Assembly (NCBI GenBank): GCA_046349035.1
Contig: JAXMDC010000004.1
Coordinates: forward strand, 1 to 64,000
Source of the DNA: JAXMDC01 sp046349035
GTDB lineage: Bacteria; Pseudomonadota; Alphaproteobacteria; Rhizobiales; Kaistiaceae
Direction of reading: 5' to 3'
Length of the DNA: 64,000 nt
Part shown: in pieces, positions 17,973-26,181 of the stretch
Layout: every line of letters begins with the position of its first letter
Position numbering within the stretch: the stretch's first letter is position 1
Program-made: the position numbers and the translations under genes
Notes under the pieces: model-generated
The model's database searches: none
Seen by the model: the letters and a program-made list of their open reading frames with translations, nothing else
Told to the model about the DNA's origin: nothing

Positions 17973-18350
17973 CGCGAGAGTCCAATTGTCCTGGAAAGGG
18001 TGCGTGCCGTCGCCACGCCGCTTCCCACCCACCCCTGAGGCGACGCGGCTGCGGCGGCGACCTTCAAAAGTTTGCGGCCACGACCGCGCGCCGACGTGCC
18101 GTAGATACGGCGCCAACGACGGCATGCGCGCGTAATGTCCGCTCGCTCGTGCTTTGCCATGATGCGATTCGACAGCATCCTCCCCCGCCGCGGAGGACGC
18201 CTGAGTCCCTGACAGATCCCCGACCGGGCCGAAGCCGCTGCGCCTGACGGCGACGGCAGCAGCCCATCTACCTCCGAGGGTGCGCCGGTTGGCTTAGCGA
18301 ACGGTTAATGGCGGTTGCTCGGAAGCAGCGGCAGGCGGGGTCTCCCAGCT

Positions 18351-18426
18351 TGGTGGGCCCGGCAGGACTCGAACCTGCAACCAGACCGTTATGAGCGGCC
18401 GGCTCTAACCGTTGAGCTACGGGCCC
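18351..18426 (-). tRNA. tRNA-Ile2 (anticodon CAU, read as AUA after lysidine modification)
   Basis: Read on the minus strand, the acceptor stem GGGCCCG pairs with CGGGCCC and is followed by an encoded ACCA. The D-arm is TAGCTCAACGGTTAGAGC, the anticodon loop CTCATAA, and the T-arm has GGTTCGAGTCC. A CAU anticodon together with a TAGCTCA..GGTTAGAGC D-arm and a CTCATAA loop matches the TilS-modified isoleucine tRNA, as in E. coli ileX, rather than initiator or elongator methionine tRNA. Confidence 0.9.
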
Positions 18427-18584
18427 CCAGCCTGCGGCGTTGCTTCCTATACTGAAGGCGGTGCCTCGGCACAAAGGGGCGTGACGAACCCATCCCCGCC
18501 AAATTGCCATGCTACTCCGGACAGAAACTTCGGTGCCTTCCCGCGCTTGTACTTTGCCGGCGCCCGGCCTATCTCGGCAGCACG

Positions 18585-19049
18585 ATGCCTATCCTCGAGA
18601 CGTCAGAAACGACGGCCCTGCCGCACCCGCCTGTGCGAGCCCGGCGCCCGCTAGGCCGCTCCCTGTCCCGAGGCTTCCGCTGCCGCTGCCCCGCCTGCGG
18701 CGAAGGCGCGATGTTCCGGGCATTTCTCAAGGTCGCCGACAATTGCCCCAAATGCGGCGAGGACCTCTCGCACCATCGCGCCGACGACGCCCCGCCTTAC
18801 TTGACGATGGTCCTGACCGGACACGTGATCGTGCCCATCGTTCTGTCGGTCGAGACCGCTTTTAGTCCTCCCACCTGGGCGGCATTGGCCCTCTTCCTGC
18901 CCTTGACCCTGGTAACGGCGTTGTCTCTGCTGCAGCCGATCAAGGGCTTGGTGGTGGCGATCCAATGGGCGGTGCGCATGCACGGCTTCGATCCTGCCGG
19001 CGATCCCAACGACCCACGGATCGAGGCGACCGCCCCTCGCCAAGCCTGA
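18585..19049 (+). CDS. DUF983 membrane protein with zinc ribbon
   Basis: This 154-residue protein has an N-terminal zinc-ribbon-like block with CPAC and CPKC about 22 residues apart. Two hydrophobic segments follow (LTMVLTGHVIVPIVLSV, and ALALFLPLTLVTALSLL), and the protein ends in a short cytoplasmic tail. This is the arrangement of alphaproteobacterial DUF983 proteins, whose function is not established. The ATG at 18585 is used because the frame upstream, which would begin near 18504, is Cys/Arg-rich and not family-like. It lies 92 nt upstream of rpmG on the same strand. Confidence 0.85.
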   Translation: MPILETSETTALPHPPVRARRPLGRSLSRGFRCRCPACGEGAMFRAFLKVADNCPKCGEDLSHHRADDAPPYLTMVLTGHVIVPIVLSVETAFSPPTWAALALFLPLTLVTALSLLQPIKGLVVAIQWAVRMHGFDPAGDPNDPRIEATAPRQA

Positions 19050-19141
19050 GTGCGCATTGCCGCGGTTGACTTTTCAGCCGCCGCCCATAGTGTCCCCGCC
19101 CAAGCGGCGCGGCCGCTTTTCTCCTGACAGGCTGGAATCCC

Positions 19142-19309
19142 ATGGCCAAGACCGCATCGATCAAGATCAAGCTCGTCAGCGCCGCTGACACCGGCTTCTT
19201 CTACGTGACCAAGAAGAATTCGCGCACGATGACCGACAAGATGGTCAAGAAGAAATACGACCCGGTCGCGCGCAAGCACGTTGAGTTTCGCGAGGCGAAG
19301 ATAAAATAG
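19142..19309 (+). CDS. rpmG: Ribosomal protein L33
   Basis: The small frame (55 codons plus TAG) translates to MAKTASIKIKLVSAADTGFF, then YVTKKNSRTMTDKMVKKKYD, then a tail ending VEFREAKIK. This is the L33 sequence of the alphaproteobacterial, zinc-independent type without CxxC pairs. It belongs to the large ribosomal subunit. A strong hairpin terminator follows 28 nt after the stop. Confidence 0.97.
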   Translation: MAKTASIKIKLVSAADTGFFYVTKKNSRTMTDKMVKKKYDPVARKHVEFREAKIK

Positions 19310-19331
19310 CCTCCGCCACGCAGTTCCCAAG

Positions 19332-19366
19332 AAAAAAGGCACCGCCGCCGGCGGTGCCTTTTTTTA
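19332..19366. terminator. Bidirectional Rho-independent terminator
   Basis: A 9-bp stem, GGCACCGCC (19338-19346) with GGCGGTGCC (19350-19358), is flanked by AAAAAA on the left and TTTTTTT on the right. It can therefore terminate rpmG on the plus strand and a transcript on the minus strand. Confidence 0.9.
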
Positions 19367-19576
19367 TGGGCCATCCCCCGAGAGAGGAGAGATTGGGGGG
19401 CCACCGAAACGAAGGTGGCCGGCCCGGAACGGTGGTACGAGGAGGCCACTCAACCCGTTCCGGAGCCGGCCGACCCCACGGACCCAGGAGATGCGGCGGA
19501 CCTGAGCATTCCGTAGGGTTTCTCTTGAACTTCTTGACCGCGAGACCGTAGATTTCCGCCCATCGGGTCGCGACGG
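19332..19576 (-). ncRNA. Candidate small RNA or structured pleD 3' region with CCUCCUC-type loops
   Basis: Read on the minus strand, this gene-free stretch holds successive hairpins. The first is a stem of about 13-16 bp (arms 19455-19471 and 19417-19432) whose 22-nt loop contains CCTCCTC. The second is GGCCACC/GGTGGCC (19414-19420 with 19399-19405). The third is a C-run/G-run hairpin with loop CTCTCCTCTCTC (around 19377-19398). The bidirectional terminator closes the series, with TTTTTTC on this strand. A possible promoter is TTGATT (19605-19610) with TAAGGT (19582-19587), spaced 17 nt. Pyrimidine anti-Shine-Dalgarno loops are a hallmark of several alphaproteobacterial sRNAs. It could instead be the 3' UTR of pleD, which ends at 19703 on the same strand. 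Confidence 0.45.
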
Positions 19577-19702
19577 GAGGAACCTTATCGACAATAAGTC
19601 AGAAAATCAAAGCGATCTTTTCGGAACCGCTTAGCCATTCGGCATTGTTGCTGAACTGATAACCTTAATACAGGCGGCTATTCAGCCCAAACGCGGCGAA
19701 AT

Positions 19703-21070
19703 CTAGGCGGCTGCAGCCACGACCCGGTTCCGCCCCTCACGCTTTGCTTGGTAGAGCGCCGCATCGGCACGCCGCAGCAAGAGCTCGGGCGTGCCGGTTT
19801 CCGCGGTCAGCGAGCAGACCCCGATGCTGGCGGTCGCATCCAGCGCCGTCCCATCCGCAAGCACGAACGGCTCACCGGCGATCCGCTCGCGGAGCCGTTC
19901 GCCGGCAAGGAACGCGAGATTAGGGTCGGTATCGGGCATCGCCACCACGAATTCTTCGCCGCCCATCCGGCAGGCAAGGTCGATCCCGCGCACCGCCCGT
20001 TTCAGCCGGCGTGCAAACTCCCGGAGGACATCGTCGCCGGCAGCATGGCCATGCTGGTCATTGATCGACTTGAAATGATCGATATCCAGGATCAGCAGCG
20101 ACAGCGGTTTCTCCTGCTGCTGCGCCTGGTTCACCATCGCCGCCAAATGCCGCTCAAGGTAGGCGCGATTGTGCAGACCCGTGAGGCTGTCGGTGATGGC
20201 TAGTTCGATCGTCAGCTGGAAACTGTCACGCAAGTAGTCGGAGAAACGCTTCCGCCTCACCTGTGTGCGCACGCGGGCCAGCATCTCGTCGCGATCGGCC
20301 GGCTGCACGAGGTAGTCGTTGACCCCGAGGTCGAGGCCGCGCAACAGGCGCTTCTCGTCGCCCATCTGCACCAGCACCAGGATCGGCAAGAGGCGCGTTC
20401 GGTCGAGCGAACGCAGCTGCGAGCAGAGCCGGAGGCCGTCATAGCCAGTCAGTTCAAGGCTGATCATGGCAAGGTCGAAGGCACCTTCGGCAGCGCGAAA
20501 CAAGGCTTCATGCGGGTCGGATTCGACCTCCACGCGATGGCGCGCCGACAGCAGGCGGGCGAGGCGATTGGAGGACGAGGGCCGGTCGTCGACCAGCAGA
20601 ATCCGCCCGTTTTCACCGGAATTGGCCCCGGCGCTTGCCTGCGGGTCGAGATCGACAATGCCGCCGCTAGCCACCCGCATGGCAAGTTCGTCGGTCACCA
20701 TCTTCAGCCGCGCCAAGCTCCTGACACGCGTGATCAGCGCGACATCGGTCACCGGCTGGGTCAGGAAATCGTCTGCCCCCGCTTCCAGACCACGCAGGCG
20801 GTCGGCTGGCTGGTCGAGCGAGGTGATCATGATCACCGGCACGTAGGTGCTTGCCGGGTTGGCCTTGATGCGGCGGCAGACTTCGAAGCCGTCCATCCCC
20901 GGCATAAGCACGTCGAGAAGGACGATGTCGCAGCCGCCGCGGCCGATGATCGCCAGCGCGTCCTCGCCGTTGTCAGCGGTTATGACGTCGAAATACTCCG
21001 CCGTCAGCCGCGCCGTCAGCAGCCGCACATTGGCGGCGACATCGTCGACTATGAGAACCCGGGCGGTCAT
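19703..21070 (-). CDS. pleD: PleD-type response regulator diguanylate cyclase
   Basis: This 455-residue cytoplasmic protein has the REC-REC-GGDEF architecture of PleD. The first receiver keeps the phospho-acceptor D53 in LLDVLMPGMDG. The second receiver has lost it (MISLELTGYDG), as expected for the adaptor receiver. The catalytic signature is GGEEF (370-374), with the allosteric I-site R-x-x-D (RGID) five residues upstream, so it should make c-di-GMP and be product-inhibited. It lies 7 nt after divK, the same operon order as in Caulobacter, and would be driven by the DivJ/PleC-type phosphorelay. Confidence 0.95.
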   Translation of the reverse strand: MTARVLIVDDVAANVRLLTARLTAEYFDVITADNGEDALAIIGRGGCDIVLLDVLMPGMDGFEVCRRIKANPASTYVPVIMITSLDQPADRLRGLEAGADDFLTQPVTDVALITRVRSLARLKMVTDELAMRVASGGIVDLDPQASAGANSGENGRILLVDDRPSSSNRLARLLSARHRVEVESDPHEALFRAAEGAFDLAMISLELTGYDGLRLCSQLRSLDRTRLLPILVLVQMGDEKRLLRGLDLGVNDYLVQPADRDEMLARVRTQVRRKRFSDYLRDSFQLTIELAITDSLTGLHNRAYLERHLAAMVNQAQQQEKPLSLLILDIDHFKSINDQHGHAAGDDVLREFARRLKRAVRGIDLACRMGGEEFVVAMPDTDPNLAFLAGERLRERIAGEPFVLADGTALDATASIGVCSLTAETGTPELLLRRADAALYQAKREGRNRVVAAAA

Positions 21071-21077
21071 CTCCGCC

Positions 21078-21452
21078 TCACAGGTCGCCGATATAGGCTT
21101 TGACCGTCTCGATGAACTTGGCGACCGAGATCGGCTTGGAGAGGTACGCTTCGCAGCCGCCCTGGCGAATGCGTTCCTCGTCGCCCTTCATCGCGAAGGC
21201 TGTGACCGCGATCACCGGGATCGACCGGAGATCGTCGTCCTCCTTGAGCCACTTAGTGACTTCCAGCCCCGAGACCTCCGGCAGCTGGATGTCCATGAGA
21301 ATGAGATCCGGCCGGGCGCGGCGGGCGAGCTCGATCGCCTCCAACCCGTTTCGCGTCTCCACCGTGTTGTAGCCATTGGCCTCGAGGAGGTCGTGGAAGA
21401 GCTTCATATTGAGCTCGTTGTCCTCGACCACCAGGACGGTTTTTCCGGCCAT
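21078..21452 (-). CDS. divK: Single-domain response regulator DivK
   Basis: This 124-residue receiver starts at the ATG at 21452 (MAGKTVLVVEDNELNMK); the frame is open further upstream but DivK proteins start here. The conserved acidic pair is E10/D11, the phospho-acceptor is D54 in LILMDIQLPE, and a TAFAMKGDEERI switch region and SKPI lysine follow. In Caulobacter, DivK controls CckA/CtrA activity through DivL. It is co-transcribed with pleD, and the ctrA and chpT genes of the same pathway lie 2.5-5 kb away. Confidence 0.93.
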   Translation of the reverse strand: MAGKTVLVVEDNELNMKLFHDLLEANGYNTVETRNGLEAIELARRARPDLILMDIQLPEVSGLEVTKWLKEDDDLRSIPVIAVTAFAMKGDEERIRQGGCEAYLSKPISVAKFIETVKAYIGDL

Positions 21453-21555
21453 CAAAATGCGCCCGCGCTTTCCGACCGCCATCGACTTTCGCTGGCGGAG
21501 AGGGTCAATATTAGAGCACGAAACGCTAGCGGCCATTCCTTTCGTAAAGGGAAAA

Positions 21556-21882
21556 ATGGTTAGAGAAACACGGCCCAACCGGCCGGATTTGGTGGCTTTG
21601 CGCGAGGGTTTGGGCGTCCAGGCCCTCACCTTCCTCGCGAGCCAACCTGAAGCGATCGGCCGCTTTCTGGCGCTGACCGGCATCGGCCCGGCCGACCTGC
21701 GACAAGCTGCCCGCCAGCCGGAGTTTCTCTGCGGCGTGCTCGACTACCTGTTGTCCGACGAGGCCCTCCTCGTCGCTTTTGCCCAATCCCTCGATTTGCC
21801 GCCGGAGGCGGTCGCCAGTGCCGCTCGGCAGCCGCCGGGCGGCCAAGGCAAGTCGGGCCGGCGACGGCTTCCTCCGCTCTAG
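21556..21882 (+). CDS. DUF3572 protein
   Basis: This 108-residue protein starts at the ATG at 21556, preceded by AAAGGG. The blocks ALTFLASQPEAIGRFLALTGI, PADLRQAARQPEFL and VLDYLLSDEALLVAFA are the helical DUF3572 pattern found widely in Alphaproteobacteria, usually next to divK/pleD. No function is known. It is divergent from divK, with 103 nt between the start codons that must hold both promoters. Its 3' end overlaps fliJ by 4 nt. Confidence 0.85.
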   Translation: MVRETRPNRPDLVALREGLGVQALTFLASQPEAIGRFLALTGIGPADLRQAARQPEFLCGVLDYLLSDEALLVAFAQSLDLPPEAVASAARQPPGGQGKSGRRRLPPL

Positions 21883-22307
21883 GCGAAGGCCGGCGGTTCG
21901 CCGCGGACCCGTCGCCGCGCCGCCATGGCATCGATTTCTTCCTGCTCGGCGGCAGCCGCGACGGCGCGCTCGCGCACCCCGTCGCGTTCGGCGATCAATT
22001 CCAGGCGCTTCAGGTCTTCTACAGCCTCAGCCAGGTCGTCCTGCGCCGCAGTCAGCTGCCCCTTCAATTCATCGGCCGAGGCCAGCAGATTGTCGCGCCG
22101 GGCCAGCGCAGCCTTGGCGAAAGTCGGATAAGCGAAATGGGTGACGTCGTGGATGCCGGTCCGGTTCTGCTCGGCCGTCACCTGGTCGCTGAGGTCGCGC
22201 GCCATGCGCTCGAACTCGGCAATCATCGATTCGATTTGCGAGACCCGACGACGCTTTTCGTCGGCCTGGAAACGTCTCAAACGCAATACACTGTCACGCG
22301 ATTTCAT
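21879..22307 (-). CDS. fliJ: Flagellar export chaperone FliJ
   Basis: This 142-residue, almost wholly alpha-helical coiled-coil protein is rich in Arg, Glu and Ala (LRLRRFQADEKRRRVSQIE at the start). The length, composition and position directly downstream of fliI (6-nt gap) identify FliJ. FliJ links the FliI ATPase to FlhA and escorts export substrates in the flagellar type III secretion system. Sequence conservation in the family is low, so synteny carries much of the call. Confidence 0.88.
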   Translation of the reverse strand: MKSRDSVLRLRRFQADEKRRRVSQIESMIAEFERMARDLSDQVTAEQNRTGIHDVTHFAYPTFAKAALARRDNLLASADELKGQLTAAQDDLAEAVEDLKRLELIAERDGVRERAVAAAAEQEEIDAMAARRRVRGEPPAFA

Positions 22308-22313
22308 CGACTC

Positions 22314-23648
22314 TTACTCCCGGCCCGGCTGGCCCGGTCCTACGCCAACAATCTCGGCTAGCTGCCGATAGCTCTGCTCAAGGTCGCAGGCCTCATCGGG
22401 CCGCTGCGACAGGAACTTTTCGATCGCCGGGTTGAGGCGGATCGCCTCGTCGACCTCGGCATTGGTGCCGCGGCGATAAGCGCCGAGGCGGATCAAGTCT
22501 TCCATATCGGCGAAGGTCGCCAGGTGGCGCCGCGCCGCCGCCACCGCCTCGCGGTAACGGGGATCGGTCGCCGCCGGCATCGTCCGCGACAAAGATTTCA
22601 GAACGTTGACAGCGGGATAGCGGCCGCGCTCGGCGATCGCCCGCTCCATGACGATATGGCCGTCGAGCGTACCGCGAACCGCGTCGGCGATCGGCTCGTT
22701 ATGGTCGTCGCCCTCGACCAGAACCGTGAAGAGGCCGGTGATCGTCCCCTGCCCTCGCCGTCCCGGCCCGGCCCGCTCCAAGAGGCGCGGCAACTCGGTG
22801 AAGACGGTGGGCGTGTAGCCCCGCGAGGTTGGCGCCTCGCCGGCGGCTAGGCCGATCTCGCGCTGCGCCTGGGCAAAGCGGGTAATCGAATCGATGAAGC
22901 AAAGGACATCCTCGCCGGCATCGCGGAAATGCTCGGCCAACGCCAGGGTCAGGTAGGCTGCCTGGCGCCGCATCAGCGCCGATTCGTCTGAGGTCGCGAC
23001 GATGACGATCGAGCGCGCGAGCCCCTCCTCGCCGAGGTGATCCTCGATGAACTCGCGCACCTCGCGGCCGCGTTCGCCGATGAGGCCGATAATCGTCACC
23101 CCGGCCGCGGCGTTGCGCGCAAGCATCGCTAGGAGCACCGACTTGCCAACGCCCGAGCCGGCGAAAATGCCCATTCTCTGGCCGCGACAGCAGGTGGTGA
23201 AGGTGTTGAGGACGCGCACCCCAAGGTCGAGCGGCGCGCCGACGCGTGTGCGCTCGTGCGCCGGCACCGGCGGCGCACGCAGCGGCACGGCCTCGCGGCC
23301 GAGCTGCAGGCCGCCCTTGCCGTCGATCGGCTGCCCGAGGGCGTTGACCACCCTCCCCAGCCAACCAGCCGAGGGGCGTACCGTCTGTTCGTTGGCGACC
23401 AGCCGCGCCTTGGCGCCTTTGCGTACGCCGTCGAGCCGCCCGAACGGCATCGCCAAAGCTCGGTCGGCTTGGAAAGCGATGACCTCGCAATCGATCGGCG
23501 CGCCAGCTCCTTCCAGGCTCAGGTGGGAGCCGAGGCTCATCGTGTGCAAGGGACCGGCGATTTCGGCCAGCAGTCCTTGCGCCGCCACGACCTTGCCGAA
23601 GGTCTCGACGGCGGAAACGGATTCGATGGCGCAGAGCAGCTGGTCCAT
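22314..23648 (-). CDS. fliI: Flagellum-specific ATP synthase FliI
   Basis: This 444-residue F1-beta-like ATPase of the flagellar export apparatus has Walker A GSGVGKS near residue 168, the GLIGERGREVREFI block, Walker B LCFIDSITRFAQAQRE near 254, and GEAPTSRGYTPTVFTELPRLLERAG, all characteristic of FliI/SctN. It is the first gene of a fliI-fliJ pair. Its start codon faces ctrA across a 358-nt region, so CtrA control, as in Caulobacter flagellar genes, is plausible, although no perfect CtrA box is visible there. Confidence 0.96.
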   Translation of the reverse strand: MDQLLCAIESVSAVETFGKVVAAQGLLAEIAGPLHTMSLGSHLSLEGAGAPIDCEVIAFQADRALAMPFGRLDGVRKGAKARLVANEQTVRPSAGWLGRVVNALGQPIDGKGGLQLGREAVPLRAPPVPAHERTRVGAPLDLGVRVLNTFTTCCRGQRMGIFAGSGVGKSVLLAMLARNAAAGVTIIGLIGERGREVREFIEDHLGEEGLARSIVIVATSDESALMRRQAAYLTLALAEHFRDAGEDVLCFIDSITRFAQAQREIGLAAGEAPTSRGYTPTVFTELPRLLERAGPGRRGQGTITGLFTVLVEGDDHNEPIADAVRGTLDGHIVMERAIAERGRYPAVNVLKSLSRTMPAATDPRYREAVAAARRHLATFADMEDLIRLGAYRRGTNAEVDEAIRLNPAIEKFLSQRPDEACDLEQSYRQLAEIVGVGPGQPGRE

Positions 23649-24006
23649 GCCGCAGCGATCCCGGGCGTAACGATTCGTTTACGTCTGACGTTAATCATCG
23701 CCTCGAAGGGCTTAAAGGTGGGTAAACCGAACCCTCGGAGAAGGGTGGACGGGAAGCGTCCGTTCCACCCGGCGCCGGCCTGCCGCGGTTGCGGTGGGTG
23801 GCGCTCTTCGATGTGTCCGCCGCCTCAAGCCAACCGATTGATTCGGTGCGGCAAAATGGGCCCGGTAAGGTTTGATTGTGAGCGGAATCAGGATTTGTTA
23901 ACCAGGAGCCGGTAGCGTTGCGAATCGCAGTTAATGGTCTGCTTGCGTCGGGTCGCGATGGCTACCGGCGCGCAAACCACAGCCCGACTCATCCAAGGGG
24001 AGTGGT
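23649..24006. promoter_or_regulatory. Divergent fliI/ctrA control region with four GANTC methylation sites
   Basis: No gene is present. GANTC motifs, the target of the cell-cycle methyltransferase CcrM, occur at 23672, 23840, 23885 and 23922; about one would be expected by chance at this GC content. TTAA half-sites of the CtrA type occur at 23691 (TTAATC), 23712, 23898 (TTAACC) and 23931, none at 7-nt spacing. In Caulobacter the ctrA P1 promoter is CcrM-sensitive and ctrA is autoregulated. Confidence 0.5.
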
Positions 24007-24708
24007 ATGCGGGTACTTCTAATTGAGGACGACAGCGCTACCGCCCAGAGCATCGAATTGATGCTGAAGTCGGAGAGCTTCAACGTCTACACCACCGACC
24101 TCGGCGAGGAAGGTGTCGACCTCGGCAAGCTCTATGATTACGACCTCATTCTGCTTGACCTGAACCTCCCCGACATGTCGGGCTACGAGGTTCTGCGGAC
24201 CCTGCGGGTATCCAAGGTCAAGACGCCGATTCTCATCCTTTCCGGCCTTGCCGGCATCGAGGACAAGGTCCGCGGTCTCGGCTTCGGCGCCGATGACTAT
24301 ATGACCAAGCCCTTCCACAAGGACGAGCTGGTGGCGCGCATTCACGCGATCGTCCGCCGTTCCAAGGGCCACGCCCAGTCGGTCATCAATACCGGCGACC
24401 TGACCGTCAATCTCGACACCAAGACCGTCGAGGTGCACGGCCAGCGCGTCCACCTGACCGGCAAGGAATACCAGATGCTGGAGCTCCTCTCGCTCCGCAA
24501 GGGAACCACGCTCACCAAGGAGATGTTCCTCAACCATCTCTACGGGGGCATGGACGAGCCGGAACTGAAGATCATCGACGTCTTCATCTGCAAGCTCCGC
24601 AAGAAGCTCGCCAGCGCCACCAATGGCCAGAATTACATCGAGACGGTCTGGGGCCGCGGCTACGTGCTGCGCGAACCCGACGAGATCGAGGTTCGCGAAA
24701 GCGCCTAG
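24007..24708 (+). CDS. ctrA: Cell-cycle transcriptional regulator CtrA
   Basis: This 233-residue OmpR-family regulator has a receiver domain with phospho-acceptor D51 in LLDLNLPDMSGYEVL and a winged-helix DNA-binding domain. The recognition region (LTKEMFLNHLYGGMDEPELK, IIDVFICKLRKKL) is nearly invariant in CtrA orthologues. CtrA binds TTAA-N7-TTAA boxes and controls motility, division and often replication genes. Its phosphotransferase gene chpT and divK are nearby. The C-terminus (ESA) is not the AA degradation tag of Caulobacter, so the mode of ClpXP proteolysis, if any, is uncertain. Confidence 0.97.
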   Translation: MRVLLIEDDSATAQSIELMLKSESFNVYTTDLGEEGVDLGKLYDYDLILLDLNLPDMSGYEVLRTLRVSKVKTPILILSGLAGIEDKVRGLGFGADDYMTKPFHKDELVARIHAIVRRSKGHAQSVINTGDLTVNLDTKTVEVHGQRVHLTGKEYQMLELLSLRKGTTLTKEMFLNHLYGGMDEPELKIIDVFICKLRKKLASATNGQNYIETVWGRGYVLREPDEIEVRESA

Positions 24709-24733
24709 CGCGCTCGCCCACTCTCCTCATCGC

Positions 24734-24765
24734 AATGGCCGGGCTGTCCCGGCCATTTTTGTTTT
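24734..24765 (+). terminator. Rho-independent terminator after ctrA
   Basis: A perfect 10-bp stem, AATGGCCGGG (24734-24743) with CCCGGCCATT (24748-24757) and a 4-nt loop, is followed by TTTGTTTT. It starts 26 nt past the ctrA stop. Confidence 0.9.
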
Positions 24766-24831
24766 GGCGATGTCGGTAGCTGGATTCTCGACTGATCGAG
24801 AGAGAAAGGGAGGACCCCCTCCCCCAAGACC

Positions 24832-25197
24832 TCAGATCAGGCCGACTTCCTGCAGCTTGGCTTCCATCGACTCTCGGTCGAACGGCTTCATCAGGTAGTC
24901 GTCGGCGCCGGCCCGCATGGCCCGGGCGATCTGCGCCAAGTCGTGCTCGGTCGTGCAGATCACCACCTTCGGCCGGTTGCCGCCCGGCTCCTGGCGGAGC
25001 GCCTTGGCAAAATCGAAGCCGTCCATCACCGGCATCGACCAGTCGACCAGGATCGCATCCGGCATCTGCTCGCGGCAGACCGCCAGCGCCGCCTCGCCGT
25101 GCTCGGCCTCGACAACGTCGAATCCGAAGTCCTCGACGATGCGCCGGGCGACTTTGCGCACTACCGAAGCATCGTCGACGATCAGGAACTGCGCCAT
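24832..25197 (-). CDS. CheY-like single-domain response regulator
   Basis: This 121-residue receiver has D8/D9, phospho-acceptor D52 in ILVDWSMPVMDGFDF, a T in CTTEHD, and K103-type MKPFDRE. The PKVVICTTEHDLAQIARAM block is typical of the CheY-like gene found beside chpT in many alphaproteobacteria. It could work in chemotaxis, or as a receiver in the CckA-ChpT pathway like CpdR; sequence alone does not decide. It lies 70 nt downstream of chpT on the same strand. Confidence 0.85.
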   Translation of the reverse strand: MAQFLIVDDASVVRKVARRIVEDFGFDVVEAEHGEAALAVCREQMPDAILVDWSMPVMDGFDFAKALRQEPGGNRPKVVICTTEHDLAQIARAMRAGADDYLMKPFDRESMEAKLQEVGLI

Positions 25198-25267
25198 GCC
25201 TTCTCTCCGCGTCCCGCCGATTCTGACCGTCGAGCGTTAAGGGAGGTTGAACCCGCGGCGGCCGCCT

Positions 25268-25933
25268 TTACGCGGCCGCGGTGCTTTTGGCGGTGATGAG
25301 GACGTCGGCCCCGTCGAGCACACTCTCCACCGCCATGCCGCAGCTGCGCGCCAAAAGGCCGGCGTAGTAGGGCTGCACGCCGTGGGCGTCGAGCGGCGTA
25401 TCCCCGAGTTCGCCTTTGAAGATGTGCTCGAAGGCCGCCGGAACCCGCGCATTCGGCCCCGCGCAATGAAAGGTGAAGGACGGAGTTTCGGCCGGACCGG
25501 CGACGGCCACCTTGATCGTGCCGCCCCGCGGCACGGCGGCGATCGCCAAAAGCAGAAGATTGAGCAGCAGCTTGACCCGGTTTTTGGCCATCAAGGCCGC
25601 CGGCGCCTCCCAGCTGATGCTGGCTTTCTCGCTCTGCATATAGCCGCGCGCCACTTTCTCGGCGTCGGCGAGATCGATCGAGGCCCCCGCCGATCCCGCC
25701 GCACCGAACGCAAGGCGAGCGAATTGCAGCTTCGCAGATGCGTTGGCGGAACTCTTGCGGATGAGGTCGAGAGCAATGGTTTTCATCTCCTCGCCGTCGT
25801 CCTCGTCGAGCACTTCGAGGCCGTTGGTGATCGCCCCGACCGGCGAAATGATGTCGTGACAGACCCGGCTGCAAAGGAGAGCAGCCAAGTCCATGGCGTC
25901 GAGGTCGCGGCGTTCCATATCCGGGGGCTCCAT
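25268..25933 (-). CDS. chpT: Histidine phosphotransferase ChpT
   Basis: The protein has about 221 residues. The phosphorylated histidine lies in LCSRVCHDIISPVGAI (H26), with NGLEVL following. A degenerate GHKL-like C-terminal domain lacks the ATP-binding boxes, as in Caulobacter ChpT. ChpT passes phosphate from CckA to CtrA and CpdR. I use the ATG at 25933 (GGAG five nt upstream); the ATG at 25918 would also serve. A longer frame upstream is Arg-rich and not family-like. Its partner CtrA is encoded 0.5 kb beyond the CheY-like gene. Confidence 0.9.
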   Translation of the reverse strand: MEPPDMERRDLDAMDLAALLCSRVCHDIISPVGAITNGLEVLDEDDGEEMKTIALDLIRKSSANASAKLQFARLAFGAAGSAGASIDLADAEKVARGYMQSEKASISWEAPAALMAKNRVKLLLNLLLLAIAAVPRGGTIKVAVAGPAETPSFTFHCAGPNARVPAAFEHIFKGELGDTPLDAHGVQPYYAGLLARSCGMAVESVLDGADVLITAKSTAAA

Positions 25934-26181
25934 CGGGGCTCCGCAAGGCGAGCGAATCGCCCACCGCATGCGGCGTACACTGGCCCGCCGCCCCGCCGAG
26001 GACAACAGGATTTCCTGTCCCCGCCGCTTCGGTTTGGCCTCCTTCCACGCCTGCGCCGGATGCGCGCCGCTGTGCCGTTTTCAACCCTATTTAAACCAAA
26101 CTCGTTCATCATGCGGTGAGACCAGCGACGCTTGCCGGCGTCCCGGACTGGCGCTTCCCCGCCAATCGAGGATCGACAACG

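Noticed and set aside
18294..18308. TTAG-N7-TTAA, a one-mismatch CtrA box (TTAACC on the minus strand) near tRNA-Ile2
   Set aside because: One half-site is imperfect, and it lies just past the tRNA and about 320 nt from the chemoreceptor start, so no clear target gene fits.
23691..23715. Two TTAA half-sites near fliI as a CtrA box
   Set aside because: They are 17 nt apart, not 7, so they do not form the established site.
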